Part shown: piece after piece, positions 46,759 through 57,774 of the stretch
How the letters are laid out: the number at the start of each line of letters is the position of its first letter
Position numbering within the stretch: position 1 is the stretch's first letter
Assembly: GCA_037176845.1 (NCBI GenBank)
Contig: JAYKXP010000036.1
Span: forward strand, 372,001-436,000
Direction: 5' to 3'
DNA: 64,000 nt
Source of the DNA: Paramarasmius palmivorus
Taxonomy: Eukaryota > Basidiomycota > Agaricomycetes > Agaricales > Marasmiaceae
Notes under the pieces: generated by a model
Database searches by the model: none
What the model was told of the DNA's origin: nothing
The model's input: only the letters and a program-made list of their open reading frames with translations
Translations under genes and position numbers: made by a program

Positions 46759-47739
46759 TCAGAATCCAAACAACAGCCCCAATACTACCCACATCAATGC
46801 TATCTGCCCCATTCCGACCACACCTAATTTGGATGCACCATTATCAATCAACGGTACAGCCTCACCAATAGTATTATTCAGACAATCCTTGAGCGCATTG
46901 TCTATCCCCTGCGGTAACGGTACCGGGGGCAGGTTCTCGTCAGACGACAGCGCTGCAGTATTGTTGTACCCATCCAAGGTCAGCGCAACACTACTCGCGC
47001 GGTAATACTGAATAGCGTTCTCCGGCTGAGGCGGCGAAGTAGAATTGTCGTTGGGAATCGGTGTGGGTGTCGAAGAGGAAGAGGAATTGTTGATGTTACT
47101 TGAACAGGAAGATGATATCTCTTCAATTAATGAGGTGACGGTGAAATTGTCTGCGACGATTCTGAAAGTAGAATTTGTGCTGTTGGAGACGATGGCTGCT
47201 TGAACCATGGGTCCTCCTGGACGCGAAGAATTGTCTGGGTTTCCATACTAGCAAAGAATTTTAGTTTTAGTAGCAATAGCAGCGGTGACACTCACTTCTC
47301 TATTGTGAAGATAGGCTGCTCCTCCGACCCCTGCAGCGCCACCCCAGGCAATAGGCCAGAAGTAGAAGGGAAATCCTCGACTTGCTACTCCACGACCTGG
47401 GACATTTGGATAGCCCGAGCCATAAACGCTGTTCCCATACACCTGCTGTCGATTTCCACCTCCCTCTTGTCGTCCAGCAAAGAGTGAACCAGAGGGAATA
47501 TTGGTTACGGGCCCTCCGCCAGAACTAAACGATGACGCAGGGCGCGAGGTTCCACCGCCTGTTGAGATTGGCGTACTAGATCTTCCACCACTGGCGCCGG
47601 AAGAGCCGCCAGATGAGCCTCCGCCAGTCCTGCCACCGCCACCTCCCCCTCCTCTACCTCCACCACCACCTCCTGCTCGTGGTTTGAGTTTGTTGCTACG
47701 TTTTTTCGCAGAGGGTGATGATATGAACGGGAAGTACAT
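46759..47739 (-). CDS. RGFPFYFWP-family membrane-type protein, copy 2 (RGFP2)
   Basis: Two exons (47296-47739 and 46759-47247) give 310 residues. The start MYFPFISSPSAKKRSNKLKPRAG leads into a Gly-rich stretch, ASSFSSGGGP, FAGRQEGGGNRQQVYGNSVYGSGYP, ASRGFPFYFWPIAWGG (hydrophobic segment with AGVGGAAYLH) and the intron. The second exon has NSSRPGGP, STFRIVADNFTVTSLI, ENAIQYYRASSVALTLDGY, DCLNNTIGEAVPLID and the tail QIALMWVVLGLLFGF, a possible membrane or GPI-type C-terminal segment. It is divergent to VPS28, with only 90 bases between the start codons. Confidence 0.75.
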
Positions 47740-47829
47740 GGGTGCTCGTAACAAAGCTGTTGCGATTTTGATGTCGTCGGCTACCCCACACATATGCCCT
47801 AATCGATCCATCTTTCTCCCACAACCATC
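47740..47829. promoter_or_regulatory. 90-base bidirectional promoter of RGFP2 and VPS28
   Basis: The start codons of RGFP2 (leftward, 47739) and VPS28 (rightward, 47830) are 90 bases apart, so both promoters must overlap. This segment is also copied, nearly unchanged, at about 57850-57940. Confidence 0.6.
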
Positions 47830-48729
47830 ATGTCATTCTCACTCGACGAACCCGTTCGTCTGTATACCATCAAACCAGAACGAGAGAAATACGAAACCCT
47901 TGCTACTTTATTTGGCATCCTCACGTCGATACATTACCTCGAGGCGGCGTATTTGAGGGATGCGGTTAGCGCTGCAGAGTATGTGCCCTTTTTCGGCCAG
48001 TTGTGTTGGAGAAACTAAGGACAATGCCTAGAGATACACACCAGCATGCACGCGGTTATTGTCACAATATAATACGATAATGAAGCAGAAGATTGTTAGG
48101 GATGAGGTTCCTTCGATCGAAGAGTTTATGAAGCGGTATAGGGTACGTTGACTGTCTCTGACCGGAAAACTCAGCTCTAATGACACGTAGATGGATTACT
48201 CTGCCGCTCTTGAACGCGTTAAAGTCGGTGTACCAGCTACAGTCGAACATCCAGGAGATTCAGGTATCATGTCGGGTTCAGATACGGCCAAATGGGTCGC
48301 TGAGACGACTGAGGTGTGTTTACATTTCCTGCTCTAACTTGACGCCCAGCTCACCACTTGCGATCCAGTCCTTCATTACCCTCATGGATGCACTCAAACT
48401 CAACCTCAGAGCCAAAGATCAACTACATCCTTTACTCCAGAACGTTGTTACCGGTTACGCTCGGTTCAACCGAGGAAATGGTACAAATGTCGCTGGTGTA
48501 GGTACAGGAGAAGGCGAAGCGAGGAGTAGACTTGTTGGCTGGTTGATTACGCTTAATGGGATGGCTGCTAGCGAGACGATAAGTGAGGAGCAGAGTCGGC
48601 AGGTGAGTTGTCTATATGGGTTTGGATGAGAGAAACAGCCGCTAACGTTGCTCCTAGCTCTCATTCGACGTCGAGCACGCCTACTCAGAGTTCTTCAGGA
48701 GCTTGAGTAGTGGTAATGGAGGTAGTTGA
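47830..48729 (+). CDS. VPS28: ESCRT-I subunit VPS28
   Basis: Five exons (47830-47978, 48034-48142, 48191-48313, 48369-48602, 48658-48729) give 228 residues. The N-terminal core has KYETLATLFGILTSIHYLEAAYLRDAVSAAEYTPACTRLLSQYNTIM and VPSIEEFMKRYRMDYSAALERVKVGVPATVEH. The C-terminal four-helix domain has ESFITLMDALKLNLRAKDQLHPLLQNVVTGYARF and SRQLSFDVEHAYSEFFRSL. This matches VPS28 throughout. It joins VPS23 and VPS37 in ESCRT-I, which sorts ubiquitinated cargo at endosomes; the C-terminal domain contacts ESCRT-II. A Gly-rich loop (GNGTNVAGVGTGEGEA) is inserted in the C-terminal domain. A broken second copy lies at 57905-58632. Confidence 0.93.
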
Positions 48730-49456
48730 TGGATCTAAGTACTTCCCTGTACATGCTGTGTATAGTGAATGCTGAAATCAGTCTGTCACTGCGATCGATG
48801 ATAAGGTCTGGGCTCCGCACCGAAACCGTAGCTGGCTGTCAAATGCCTTTGATATCGATTCATGGTACACGGATATCCTGAGGTGACTGTTGCTTCGAGA
48901 CAAAACGAGTTGAATTCGAGCTTCGGTTATGGTTAGGACAGACTGGGAAGATTGGCTATCGAGTTTTGTCTCTAAGAGTACCTTTCAGGCTTTCCAAACA
49001 GGGCCTCCCATTTGTTGCGAGCGTACAGAGGAGAACGAAAGAACAAGGCGCGAAAAAAACAAGCAAAGATCAGGTGCGCCATGCTGTTCTCTAGAATGCG
49101 CTCAAAACTGATCATTCGGTGCTTCTTATAGTAAATTCGTTCATTTTATTGAACCTAGCTGTCAATTTAGTGATGTATATCTTATAGTTCTAACCATCTT
49201 CAGTGTGTCTTTGATCTGTTCACCGTCAACCCTTGTTCACTATACCCTCAACTTCATCAATCAGTTTAGGTCCATCTGTCAAAAAACGCCATTGCTGTAA
49301 GTATACCCACTCAAGGTCCTCTTGATGGATCCCACAGTACACCTTCTCTTCTTCGGATGCGCACATCTGTGGCGCTCAAAGATGTTCGGTTCTTGTCGCC
49401 CTTGGAAATAAAAGCAACAGCGATTTATTCACTCTCACCGACTCTTGATTTTGTTC
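48730..49456. other. intergenic of duplicated block I
   Basis: It separates VPS28 from RGFP3. The part from about 49320 resembles the stretch upstream of RGFP4 near 59235 (both contain CCCACAGTACA followed by a TTCTTC-rich run). No gene seen. Confidence 0.45.
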
Positions 49457-50540
49457 ATGTTCATCTCCGAGGCAGTCATAAACCCAGCCCGTGCCCACAC
49501 CTGGCTCAACCCCCGAGCAGGTGGATCAGGGAGACACGGTAGTACAGGCGATAGTAGCGGCAGCTCTTCGGGCGGTTCTTCAGGTTCTTCTAGTGGCTCC
49601 GGATACCGGTCAGGAGGAGGCGGCGGAGGAGATGAGCCTGAGCTCGAGAACATAACTTCATCAGACACTGGCACGCTCGTCACTGTTACAGGAGGAATCC
49701 AACGCTCTGCGTCGCCGTTTAGCATCGGCGGAGGTCCGGAGTTCACTATATCTGGCGAGCTCTTTAATGGAAGTCGGCAAGGCGGAGGAACTCGAGAACA
49801 GGTGTACGGTACCAGCGAATATGGATCTGGATATCCAGGGATCTCCCCAGGAGGTTTCCGAGGATTTCCGTTTTACTTTTGGCCTATATCGTGGGGTGCT
49901 GGTCCAGGGCCTGCGTACCTGCATTCAGAAGGGGTGAGCGTTGCATAGTTTGTTTTCTAATAAAAGTTAACTTGTGTTGATATGATATGGTACATAGTAC
50001 TATGGCAAGCCAGACAACACCTCCCGTCCCGGAGGCCCAATGTATCACGCTAGATTAACATCCGTGACTAACGATACAAGGGGAATCACAAATACCACTT
50101 TCCGAATCGTCGCGGATAACTATACGGTATCCGAACTCGTAATTTACCTATGGGTATCCTGCAACGCCTATTTAACACAAGGAATCAACTTGAATACCTC
50201 TTCCTTCCCGGTTCCCGTTCCGCTACAGAACAACTCCACCCAGGTCGAGCAGCCACGGCCCGAAAACGCTATTCGGTATTATCGCGCGAGTAGTGTTGCG
50301 TTGACTTTGGATACGTACTATAACACTGCGGTGTTTTCTCCTGGTGAACCGCCTACGTCGTTGCCACAGAATATGGATAGCGGGTTCAAGGATTGTTTGG
50401 ATAGGACTATTGGACAGTACGTACCGTTGATTGACTTTTATGGTAGTAATGGTGCGTTGGGTTTTGGGACCAGGCCAGGAGTGGGGATTGGGCAGGTGGC
50501 ATTGATGTGGGTGGTGTTGGCAGTGATCTTTGGATTATAA
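49457..50540 (+). CDS. RGFPFYFWP-family membrane-type protein, copy 3 (RGFP3)
   Basis: Two exons (49457-49933 and 49998-50540) give 339 residues, with the intron at the same place as in the other copies. Parts in order: MFISEAVINPARAHTWLNPRAGG, a Gly/Ser-rich stretch, ASPFSIGGGP, GSRQGGGTREQVYGTSEYGSGYP, FRGFPFYFWPISWGAGPG, then NTSRPGGP, NTTFRIVADNYTVSELV, ENAIRYYRASSVALTLDTY, DCLDRTIGQYVPLID and the tail GIGQVALMWVVLAVIFGL. Several Asn-glycosylation sites lie in exon 2. It converges on NACHT1 with 161 bases between the two stop codons. Function unknown. Confidence 0.75.
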
Positions 50541-50701
50541 AACGCGCGGCTGTTGTATCTGGCAGTATATGCGACGTTGTGAATGGACAATGGCGGATAT
50601 GGAAGAATTTTGAATATAATTGTACCCTTGCAGTCGACATGCAAGTGCCTGGCCTTCTCATTCTTGTACTGTCACACGAGGTCCTTTTCTCCTACGTCAA
50701 A

Positions 50702-52284
50702 TCATGGATGATGGATTGATTCTAGTGTAAAACCGAAGGGACAGCTTAATATATTGGACAATGTATGGAGCGAGCATGTCGCCAAACAGTCACAGTATTC
50801 CGGCCATGACATCCTTGGGGCATGAAATTGTCCAGAGCGTAAGGGATCGACAAGGAACTCCGTGAATGAGGCGTGCGCAATGCGGACATCCACGTTCTCC
50901 TCCTCGTCTTCGTTAGGGATATGAAGTACAGAGTGTAGTCCGGCTAAAGCTAGCCAGACTTCAGCCTTTCTTAGGTTGAGGAACTGCCCAATCATGGCAG
51001 GGGAGCGCCACGCCGCCCCGGGAACAAATATATAGGGAATACATACGCCTGTCTCGTGAGGCGACACCATTAATCGCAGGATTGGCTTCACCATCTCCTC
51101 CCATATGTGACACGAGTACGTCGATAGAATCTGACAATAGAGTGCGTCCAAGGCAGGATAAGGTGACACTATATCGGCATTGACGGAGATACGAATCCGC
51201 AACACGTGTAGGAGACGATCCTGAGGGAGCTCGTCTCGAGAGTCGATGTACTTGACAACGGTGGCTGCGAAAATGAATTGTCCGTCGGCCCTTCGGACAA
51301 GTTCGCTTATGGCGTTGTGTCCCGGCCATAAAGGGCTCTCGTGCTTTAGGACATTTCGGCGCTTCAATCTGAGGAGAGAGAATTGGTCGATGAAGTACCT
51401 CTCGATATCATGATTGAGATCGTCCAGAGTGTTCATGTCGAAGGTCTCCAGAGCTCCGTAAAAGCTGCGACGATGGAACGCATCGCGGATCTGAGGCTCC
51501 GGACGGCTGCAGACCAGGACGTTCCATTTTGGTGGAGGTGAAGAAAGGTGGCCTACGTCGCAGGTAGGGGTAGTGATCAACTCCTCAAGGAGTCCCACCA
51601 CCCGCTCTTGTTCTACCGGATCGATACATTCATCAAGGCCATCAACGATAAGCAGGTTTGGGAATTGACTTCGCGCATCTGGTTCCATTCTGGAATATGG
51701 TACAAGAATAAGCTTTCGAAGCTGATTCTCCAGAGACGCGTGAAAGATATTGGGGTCTCTACAGATAGCATCCGCCACGTTGGTCCTCGTTTCGCACGAA
51801 GCCGAGCATTGGTATGCGACACTGGCCACAAAACGGCGAATATTATCTCGAGTAGGATCATTTCTTGAAAAGAAGAATGTTCCAGCGAGTTTGCCGGATG
51901 CAGCATACTTTTCTGCGATATATTGTGCGATGGCTGATTTACCGATTCCTGCGGTACCATACAGCCAAAGAATGCTGGTGGTTTTCGAGTGGTCCTCGAT
52001 CCAGTGAGCCAGGTCATTGATGAGTTGGACTCGAGTCTCGGGATGGCATTTGGGAGGAGGAAAACGCTGCTCGGAATCGTAGCATGCGTTGGGGGCAGAG
52101 TGGTGCGCTAGGAAACGAAGAGCTTGTCGGGATTCTAGGGTTTGTACTAATGAACATTGTTGACACGTATAAGTAGCGAGTTGAACTCACCTGAATTATC
52201 CCTGTAAACACTATTGATTTGGGGACCATATACAATGTTACTGGAATTTCCATGAACACGAACTTGGGAGTCAATGAAAGCCAT
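50702..52284 (-). CDS. NACHT-domain (STAND/NLR-type) NTPase, copy 1 (NACHT1)
   Basis: Two exons (52191-52284 and 50702-52146) give 512 residues. The first exon encodes a short N-terminus, MAFIDSQVRVHGNSSNIVYG, with a PQINSVYRDNS end. Next are ARQAL-like SRQALRFLAHHSAPNACYDSEQR and CHPETRVQLINDLAHWI, typical before fungal NACHT domains. The P-loop is LWLYGTAGIGKSAIAQ and the Walker B region is LLIVDGLDEC; NVLVCSRPEPQIRDAF is the sensor-like segment. FTEFLVDPLRSGQF and an arginine-rich helix follow. There are no WD, ankyrin or TPR repeats after the domain; the frame ends at a point where the two copies diverge. Such proteins act in fungal self/non-self recognition and cell death in some species; here the role is inferred. 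Confidence 0.82.
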
Positions 52285-53648
52285 GCGATCGCTGTGTGAG
52301 GAAGACGAAGGAGGGGTGTGCTAGCGGTCGACGGATAAAGGTTGCGATGTCTGGGCTGTTCTGTGGTTACTGTTGAAACCCTGATGGGCCAGTCACCGCA
52401 GTTGAGGTACTCTATATGTGATACTGTGAGGGAAACACGAATACGACTATGATATGTACCCACATCTGATTATATCTTGATGGGCCGCATTCTTATGGCA
52501 ATATGAATCTTCAAAACGACTGAAAAACGACCTATCCGGCTTTTTTGAGTTTCCAAAGTTTCCAAACATGGAAAGGTCGCAAAGCAGTTTTGAAAATCGA
52601 GAACTTGAAGGAGTGTGTGTTTGAGCATAATGATATGGATGGTGGATCTGGACCTAGAAAGTGGTTGATCAGTTGTAGGGAACTTTTGTCTGTAGCTGTA
52701 GACGAAGCTTTTACTGACGTGACTGTGAAGACTGACCTCGTGAAAGGCCTCGGAAACCTTCTCTGCCCATAGTAATCCAAGTCGAGAAGACCATTGCTTC
52801 GGTCTCCAAGCCACGCGAACCGCAGGCTCAAGGCAACGATGATGACAAAATCTGAAACGGTCTTCTCTCGGTCCGAGTCGACAGCACCTCGACAGCACCC
52901 TTTCACCTACATACTTAAGTAGTTCTCCCCAGCCTCCAGGCAAAACCTCAGGCCTCAATTCTCAAGCCCGCTTTGTTCACCGATAATCGTTTCTTAGGTA
53001 CTCCACTTTCTCTCGGCTCTTATTGACGCTAGCGCTCCGAACCGGTCTTTCCGATGTATCGCAGAGGTTCCCTTTCACTTGGAGGGCCATGCCCATAGCA
53101 GCATAGCTGTTCAGTGTCATTGGCCAGAAAGTATAGAAGCTGGGAATAACAGCAATAGCTAAACCCGAACCGATGAAGGTCAGTGAAGGTGTTCCACTGC
53201 ACTTTGGTGGATTCTTGTCCCTCGTTCTTCGGTGTCGACGCCGATAGCAGGGGTTATTATAGGGACGGTCTACGGCCTTTTTCGACTGTCTTCAAGCAGT
53301 CTCACAAAGTTCGGGACTTTCTGGTCTTGCGCTCGTCAAACGACGCTCACCTACCTATCAGAAATTGGCGATGTCCACTCAAATGGTACACGGAACTCTA
53401 GGGCTACTTTGCTTGAAGGATATCTACTTTTCATAAGTGAGTGCGTCTTGCGTAAATGGGACTCATACTTACATCGGCGTAGAATCCAGCTGGAAAATAC
53501 ATGGCCACCTTCCGCTTTGATAAAGAGCGGGAACGATGTTTCTTTTGGGGACTGGCGCTCTGTCAGCTTTGCATCTTTCCCACCTATCCCAGCTACCAGA
53601 TCCTGGCCGGAGACGTCCTGGTTCTGCTTTGCCAGTACTGTCCCGACC
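52285..53648. other. space between NACHT1 and paralogue B
   Basis: About 1.36 kb between divergent genes, holding both promoters and the possible minus-strand exon described separately. The plus-strand frame at 53232-53810 reads into paralogue B in a different phase and is not called. Confidence 0.4.
52977..53300 (-). CDS. possible minus-strand exon of an unrecognised small gene
   Basis: A frame open for about 107 codons on the minus strand ends at a TGA at 52977-52979 and reads naturally: SLTFIGSGLAIAVIPSFYTFWPMTLNSY, AAMGMALQVKGNLCDTSERPVR. It could be a 3' exon; an upstream exon with MYFPAGFYAD before a GTAAGT donor lies at 53475-53504. I could not join them. It overlaps the promoter of paralogue B. 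It may be a remnant. Confidence 0.25.
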
Positions 53649-56600
53649 ATGTCCTCAAACCCTGACGAAACCAAAATCCATAATGCTGTACAAGGGAACA
53701 GGATGGATGTGCATAATAACACAACCCATAATCACTACCATCCTCATAGTCCACCAGGTCAGTCTATCATAGCCTTCTGTGCTACTGATCTAACGCCTCT
53801 GTATAGATAACCGTGGTCGCCGCATCAGGAATCCCAAATTCTCTTCTCCTCGCCTTCCCCGTCTACCCCAGGGCACCTCTCCCCATGAACGTTACTCCCA
53901 ACTCCTCATGGAAAAGACTCGAGGATACCCGCTATGGTTTCCACAGCCAAATGCCCAACTTACCAAAGAATATAAGCAGAGAGGCGCAGATATCGGCGAT
54001 GTTGGTCTACTCAAGGAAGACGGATCATTCGACTTTCTGTTCAGTATCATTCACCCCCATGATCACCCCGTCAATGCGTACGGTGTACCCCGTGGATTCG
54101 AGCCTGTACATCATCGTCACTTGGAGAAGCACGAGATAGAGAGGTTTCATTGCGATGATCACCATGTGTGTAGTCAGGGACTCTACTTGTCAAAGTACAC
54201 TATGTACAAGTCGACGTGAGTTCCAAATCTTGACGTTGTAACATAACTTATCTTAGATCTTCATGTAGGAATTCTTCTGGCGATCCCCATCAACGCAATA
54301 CGTCTGAGGTCCTATGCGAAAATGAAACCGTGGAAGGCGCAATTCTCATCCTTCCAGATGGCTGCTCTCGAATAGACCTTGTCAACAGGGCCACTTTCCT
54401 CGATCAAGCCATCAAACATGGTGCATCTTGGCTCGAGTATGCTGCATCACGACGTCAAGAACCGACAGAACTGTATCTTATCACCGGATGCGATAAGACA
54501 TCGTCTTGGGGAATTGCTTCCTTCGTCGAAGGCGGGGATGAAACATTGTCACTGGTTTTCAATGAGATCGAAAATAATGGGAAAACCACCTACAAATGGA
54601 CCCATAACGCTTGGAGTACTGTCCATTGCAAACCAGAAACACGCAAACACCCCGGAAGACTGTCAGCAGCCGATGACTATGATAATCAGAGCCTGTTTCT
54701 TCGAGGTTTTGTCATTTCGCGCCATGAGCGCAGCGCCAGCGCGTCAGGGGTCGAGCGTGAAGATGGTATTGATATCCCTTGGTCAAGCAGCCACGAGGGA
54801 AGCAGGCGGACCAGTGCAGCCCGTAGCTTAACCCTATTTGACTCTCAATCCCAAGATGCTTCGCAACGCGCTTTCTGGGAGGCAGATCATAGGGTATGTG
54901 TCTTGGTCTTATAATTATCCTCCGGAACCGAGAGACTGAACGGGTTATCGAAAAGCCTTACCATCCGTGCAGAGCTATAAACCTCTATTTACACCACCTC
55001 CTTCGACCCCCGCTCGTTACCGAGGATCTCCAACCACTCTCGGACGAGGTTCCTATCATTGTGATATCTCACGACGACGATTGGTGTGGTACTAAGCTAA
55101 CATCGGAGGTATGATTATCTTGCGTCCTTCTGAGACTTGCGGATTCTTACCCCCCAAAGCATCATCCGCTATCCAAGAGTCCTGATTCACTCAGACGTCT
55201 GTGCGAAGAGCTCAGGGTTGAAACACTAAATAGTATGTCTAGCGCATCATGCGTATTCCGTTATGACTCATTTTCCTCCAGACGTCGTTTATACTACCAC
55301 CAGCAAATCACGGTTATCTAAGGACTTGGCTACATTTGTGCAAGGAAAATCTTGTCGCAATTCCGCTCGAGAGACACAAACAGAGCGTCCAGCTAAGCGG
55401 AAACGAGATAGTTTAGGCCCGTCGTCTTTACATACTGTACAAGATGAGGCAAAGGACAAGCCATGTGACTCTTCCGTGCAAACACCAGGCTCCCCAATAC
55501 AAGGTACCGGGAGCCCCAAAGGAGCAAAACGACCAAGAGGAAATACATCACCACCGCGGTCTCAGCAACTGTCAACTGCAGCCGAGAGCACAGACAGCAG
55601 GGCACAGTCTTCAACGGAAGAAGGTCAGCAACATGACCCTGAGACACCCAGAGCCGCGCAACGACAAAGAGCAGCATTGCCGCATCCGCCATTATCTTCA
55701 AGTGAACCAAAGGGATCTGCAAGCGGAGTGCAGTTTTTAGCAGCCCCAAGCCAGCACCATGACCGCGGAACTCTTGTTAATCGATCAATAACAGGCTCGT
55801 CACCGTCTCCGCAATCATCAATACGCCACGAAGGCACTGAAGGCGGTCAGGATTCCCACCAGTCGAGAAGTCCCGTCTGGGGGGAAACAACCTTGTACAA
55901 TCTGGATCATAACAGACTACAAGATAAAAACCGTCCTGCACCGTCACACGTAACGAGTATGAGATTCAATATACGTGTCTGCTCGTTTCTAATCTTGATT
56001 GCGGTAGAATCCCTCGGCGGCTCGCTGCTCGGTCATGATCAGATGCATATTGGAGGATTTCATTCGGGTCAGCAAACAGGGAACCATTTTCGAGGAGCCT
56101 GTGGTCTATTCAACCACACTGATGAAGCTGAACTTCATTGGGTTCGTAATGACGCCAAGGACGGATTGTCGGGACTTAGTATCTCGGCGCATGCTTTCCG
56201 CCTTCTACCACTACCTGACTCTAGGGAAACGTTTCCTGTTTCTTCATTTCTCTACACTGAAGGGGGTCATCTCGGGCCGTCAATGCCCAGCCTGCCAATC
56301 CCTTCATCTCCGTCAAAGGCGGGAGCAGCATCTATCAGAACGGCATACCGGGAACAACTTTGTCGTTCTACCGTGCACCTTCCGGCAGTACTCAGCCCAA
56401 GTGTAACCTCAGGAACACCGTCCCAGTCATCGTCATCGGCATCTGTCTCACAGGATTCTGACCTAGAAGGTGTTTGTCGCCCAGTAGCGTCAGCTGGAGT
56501 CCGCCGTGCATCCCAGCGACGGCGCACACGAGACGCCAAATACCGGTGTCCGCAGTGTGATCAAAGCTTTACAACCAAGAACGGCCTGCAAAGTAGGTTA

Positions 56601-56762
56601 CCAATAAATCTTGATTGTAGCAGCATTTCTGAACGTTACCAATGAATAGATCACCGGAATGCACACCTTGGATTTCGACCCCATAGATGCCAGTACTGTT
56701 TGAGGAGTTTTGTGACTAAACACGACCGTCTCCGACACGAAAAAAGATGCAAAGAAGCGTAG
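53649..56762 (+). CDS. uncharacterised Agaricomycete domain joined to C2H2 zinc fingers, paralogue B
   Basis: Seven exons fit one frame: 53649-53757, 53807-54215, 54269-54893, 54956-55108, 55160-55232, 55282-56592 and 56650-56762, about 930 residues if the long exon 6 has no further intron. N-terminus: AVQGNRMDVHNNTTHNHYHP. Domain landmarks: YSQLLMEKTRGYPLWFPQP, VGLLKEDGSFDFLFSIIHP, GAILILPDGCSRIDLVNRATF, QAIKHGASWLEYAASRR, LYLITGCDKTSSWGIASF, NQSLFLRGFVISR, PYHPCRAINLYLHHLL and IIVISHDDDWC. A basic region PKGAKRPRGNTSPP (likely nuclear signal) follows. Two C2H2 fingers close the protein: YRCPQCDQSFTTKNGLQNHRNAH and HRCQYCLRSFVTKHDRLRHEKRC. Same layout as paralogue A at 41419. Function unknown; nuclear role inferred. 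Confidence 0.75.
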
Positions 56763-57774
56763 GAGCCAGTAGCATTGGTCGAGGGTAACCCTTTGGCAAG
56801 GGCAGCAGAATATCTCGAAATTGCTAGTGACAAATTCGTGTTCAAACTCCCAAGATGTCAGGAACGAGTCCTCTACTAGTTGTACTAACAATCTGTCGAC
56901 AGCCATACAAGTGCCTAGGCCAGGGGATAGTGATGGTGGTTCGTCGCTGTCGCCGTCAGGTTGACCTTACACCGTGACTTGGATACCCGGTCTGTGTTAT
57001 CATCAGACTCAGCCTGTGTAATTTTAAACCAGATATTACGATAATGAAACTTAGCCGCATGGGCGTCTATCTTGCCTTCCTCATCAACTCAGAACTCCGC
57101 CATCATGAAAACACGTTCCCATTGGCCACCAGAACCAGAACCGTGGTTTAAACGTTTACCACCTCTTCCACACTCCTCGAATTCCTCTCAAATGCGTGCT
57201 CTGTCCATGCCTTTGTAACTGAGGCTCTGATCTGCACTACTACAGCATCGATGTTCCGATTCATGAACACTAAGCCGACACAACCAATTGCCTTTCGGAG
57301 ATAACTGATAAGACCTTTATCGGGCTGATTCCCTAACCCTAACCAGTTTTATACATATTCTCATACCCCTAACCCTTCTTGCGGGGCGTTCCCCTGCACC
57401 CCTAGCCCCGAGTCCCTAACCTAACCCGCCGTGACACCCACTACCATTGCAAATCCACTGCGTTGACGCATAGGATATGGCCCATGGATTCTTCGCGAAT
57501 TATGGGGTGAAAATCGAGAGAAGGTGGTGACGTGATGGATGTTGTTTGTGGCAAGGAAGGAAGAACCGAGAGCAGTGCAAGCAGCGATTGTGGTGGTACA
57601 GAGGAAAGAAGGGCGCAGGAAAGGGCAGGCTGTTCAAACCGTACGTTGTATTCTTGCTCTTTATTCAGTTTGCGTCAATTTCCTCCATTTCTAGACGGCC
57701 ATTGAAATATTGAACACACATCTTATGGCATGGGACATACATCGAAATGTTGTCTGCTCATCGGAATACTTCCG
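56763..57774. other. gene-free stretch before duplicated block II
   Basis: About 1 kb without a supported gene. It contains the CCCTAA-like motif cluster at 57330-57430, listed separately. Confidence 0.5.
57330..57430. repeat. cluster of telomere-like CCCTAA motifs
   Basis: CCCTAACCCTAACC at 57331-57344 is two perfect CCCTAA units. Within 90 bases follow CCCCTAACCC (57366-57375), CCCCTAGCCCCGAG and CCCTAACCTAACCC (about 57414-57428). TTAGGG is the usual basidiomycete telomere repeat. This is a short, decayed interstitial telomere-like tract, not a chromosome end. Confidence 0.6.

Noticed and set aside
51548..51868. Plus-strand frame, with a near-identical one at 61295-61684
   Set aside because: Both are antisense to the NACHT domain and follow from its duplication; the NACHT frame has the P-loop and Walker B motifs.
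53232..53810. Plus-strand frame of 192 residues upstream of and into paralogue B
   Set aside because: It runs in frame into the ATG of paralogue B but its first part shows no family sequence, and relatives start at MSSN; likely leader read-through.
57331..57344. Telomere repeat suggesting a chromosome end
   Set aside because: Only two perfect units are present and ordinary genes continue on both sides, so it is interstitial.
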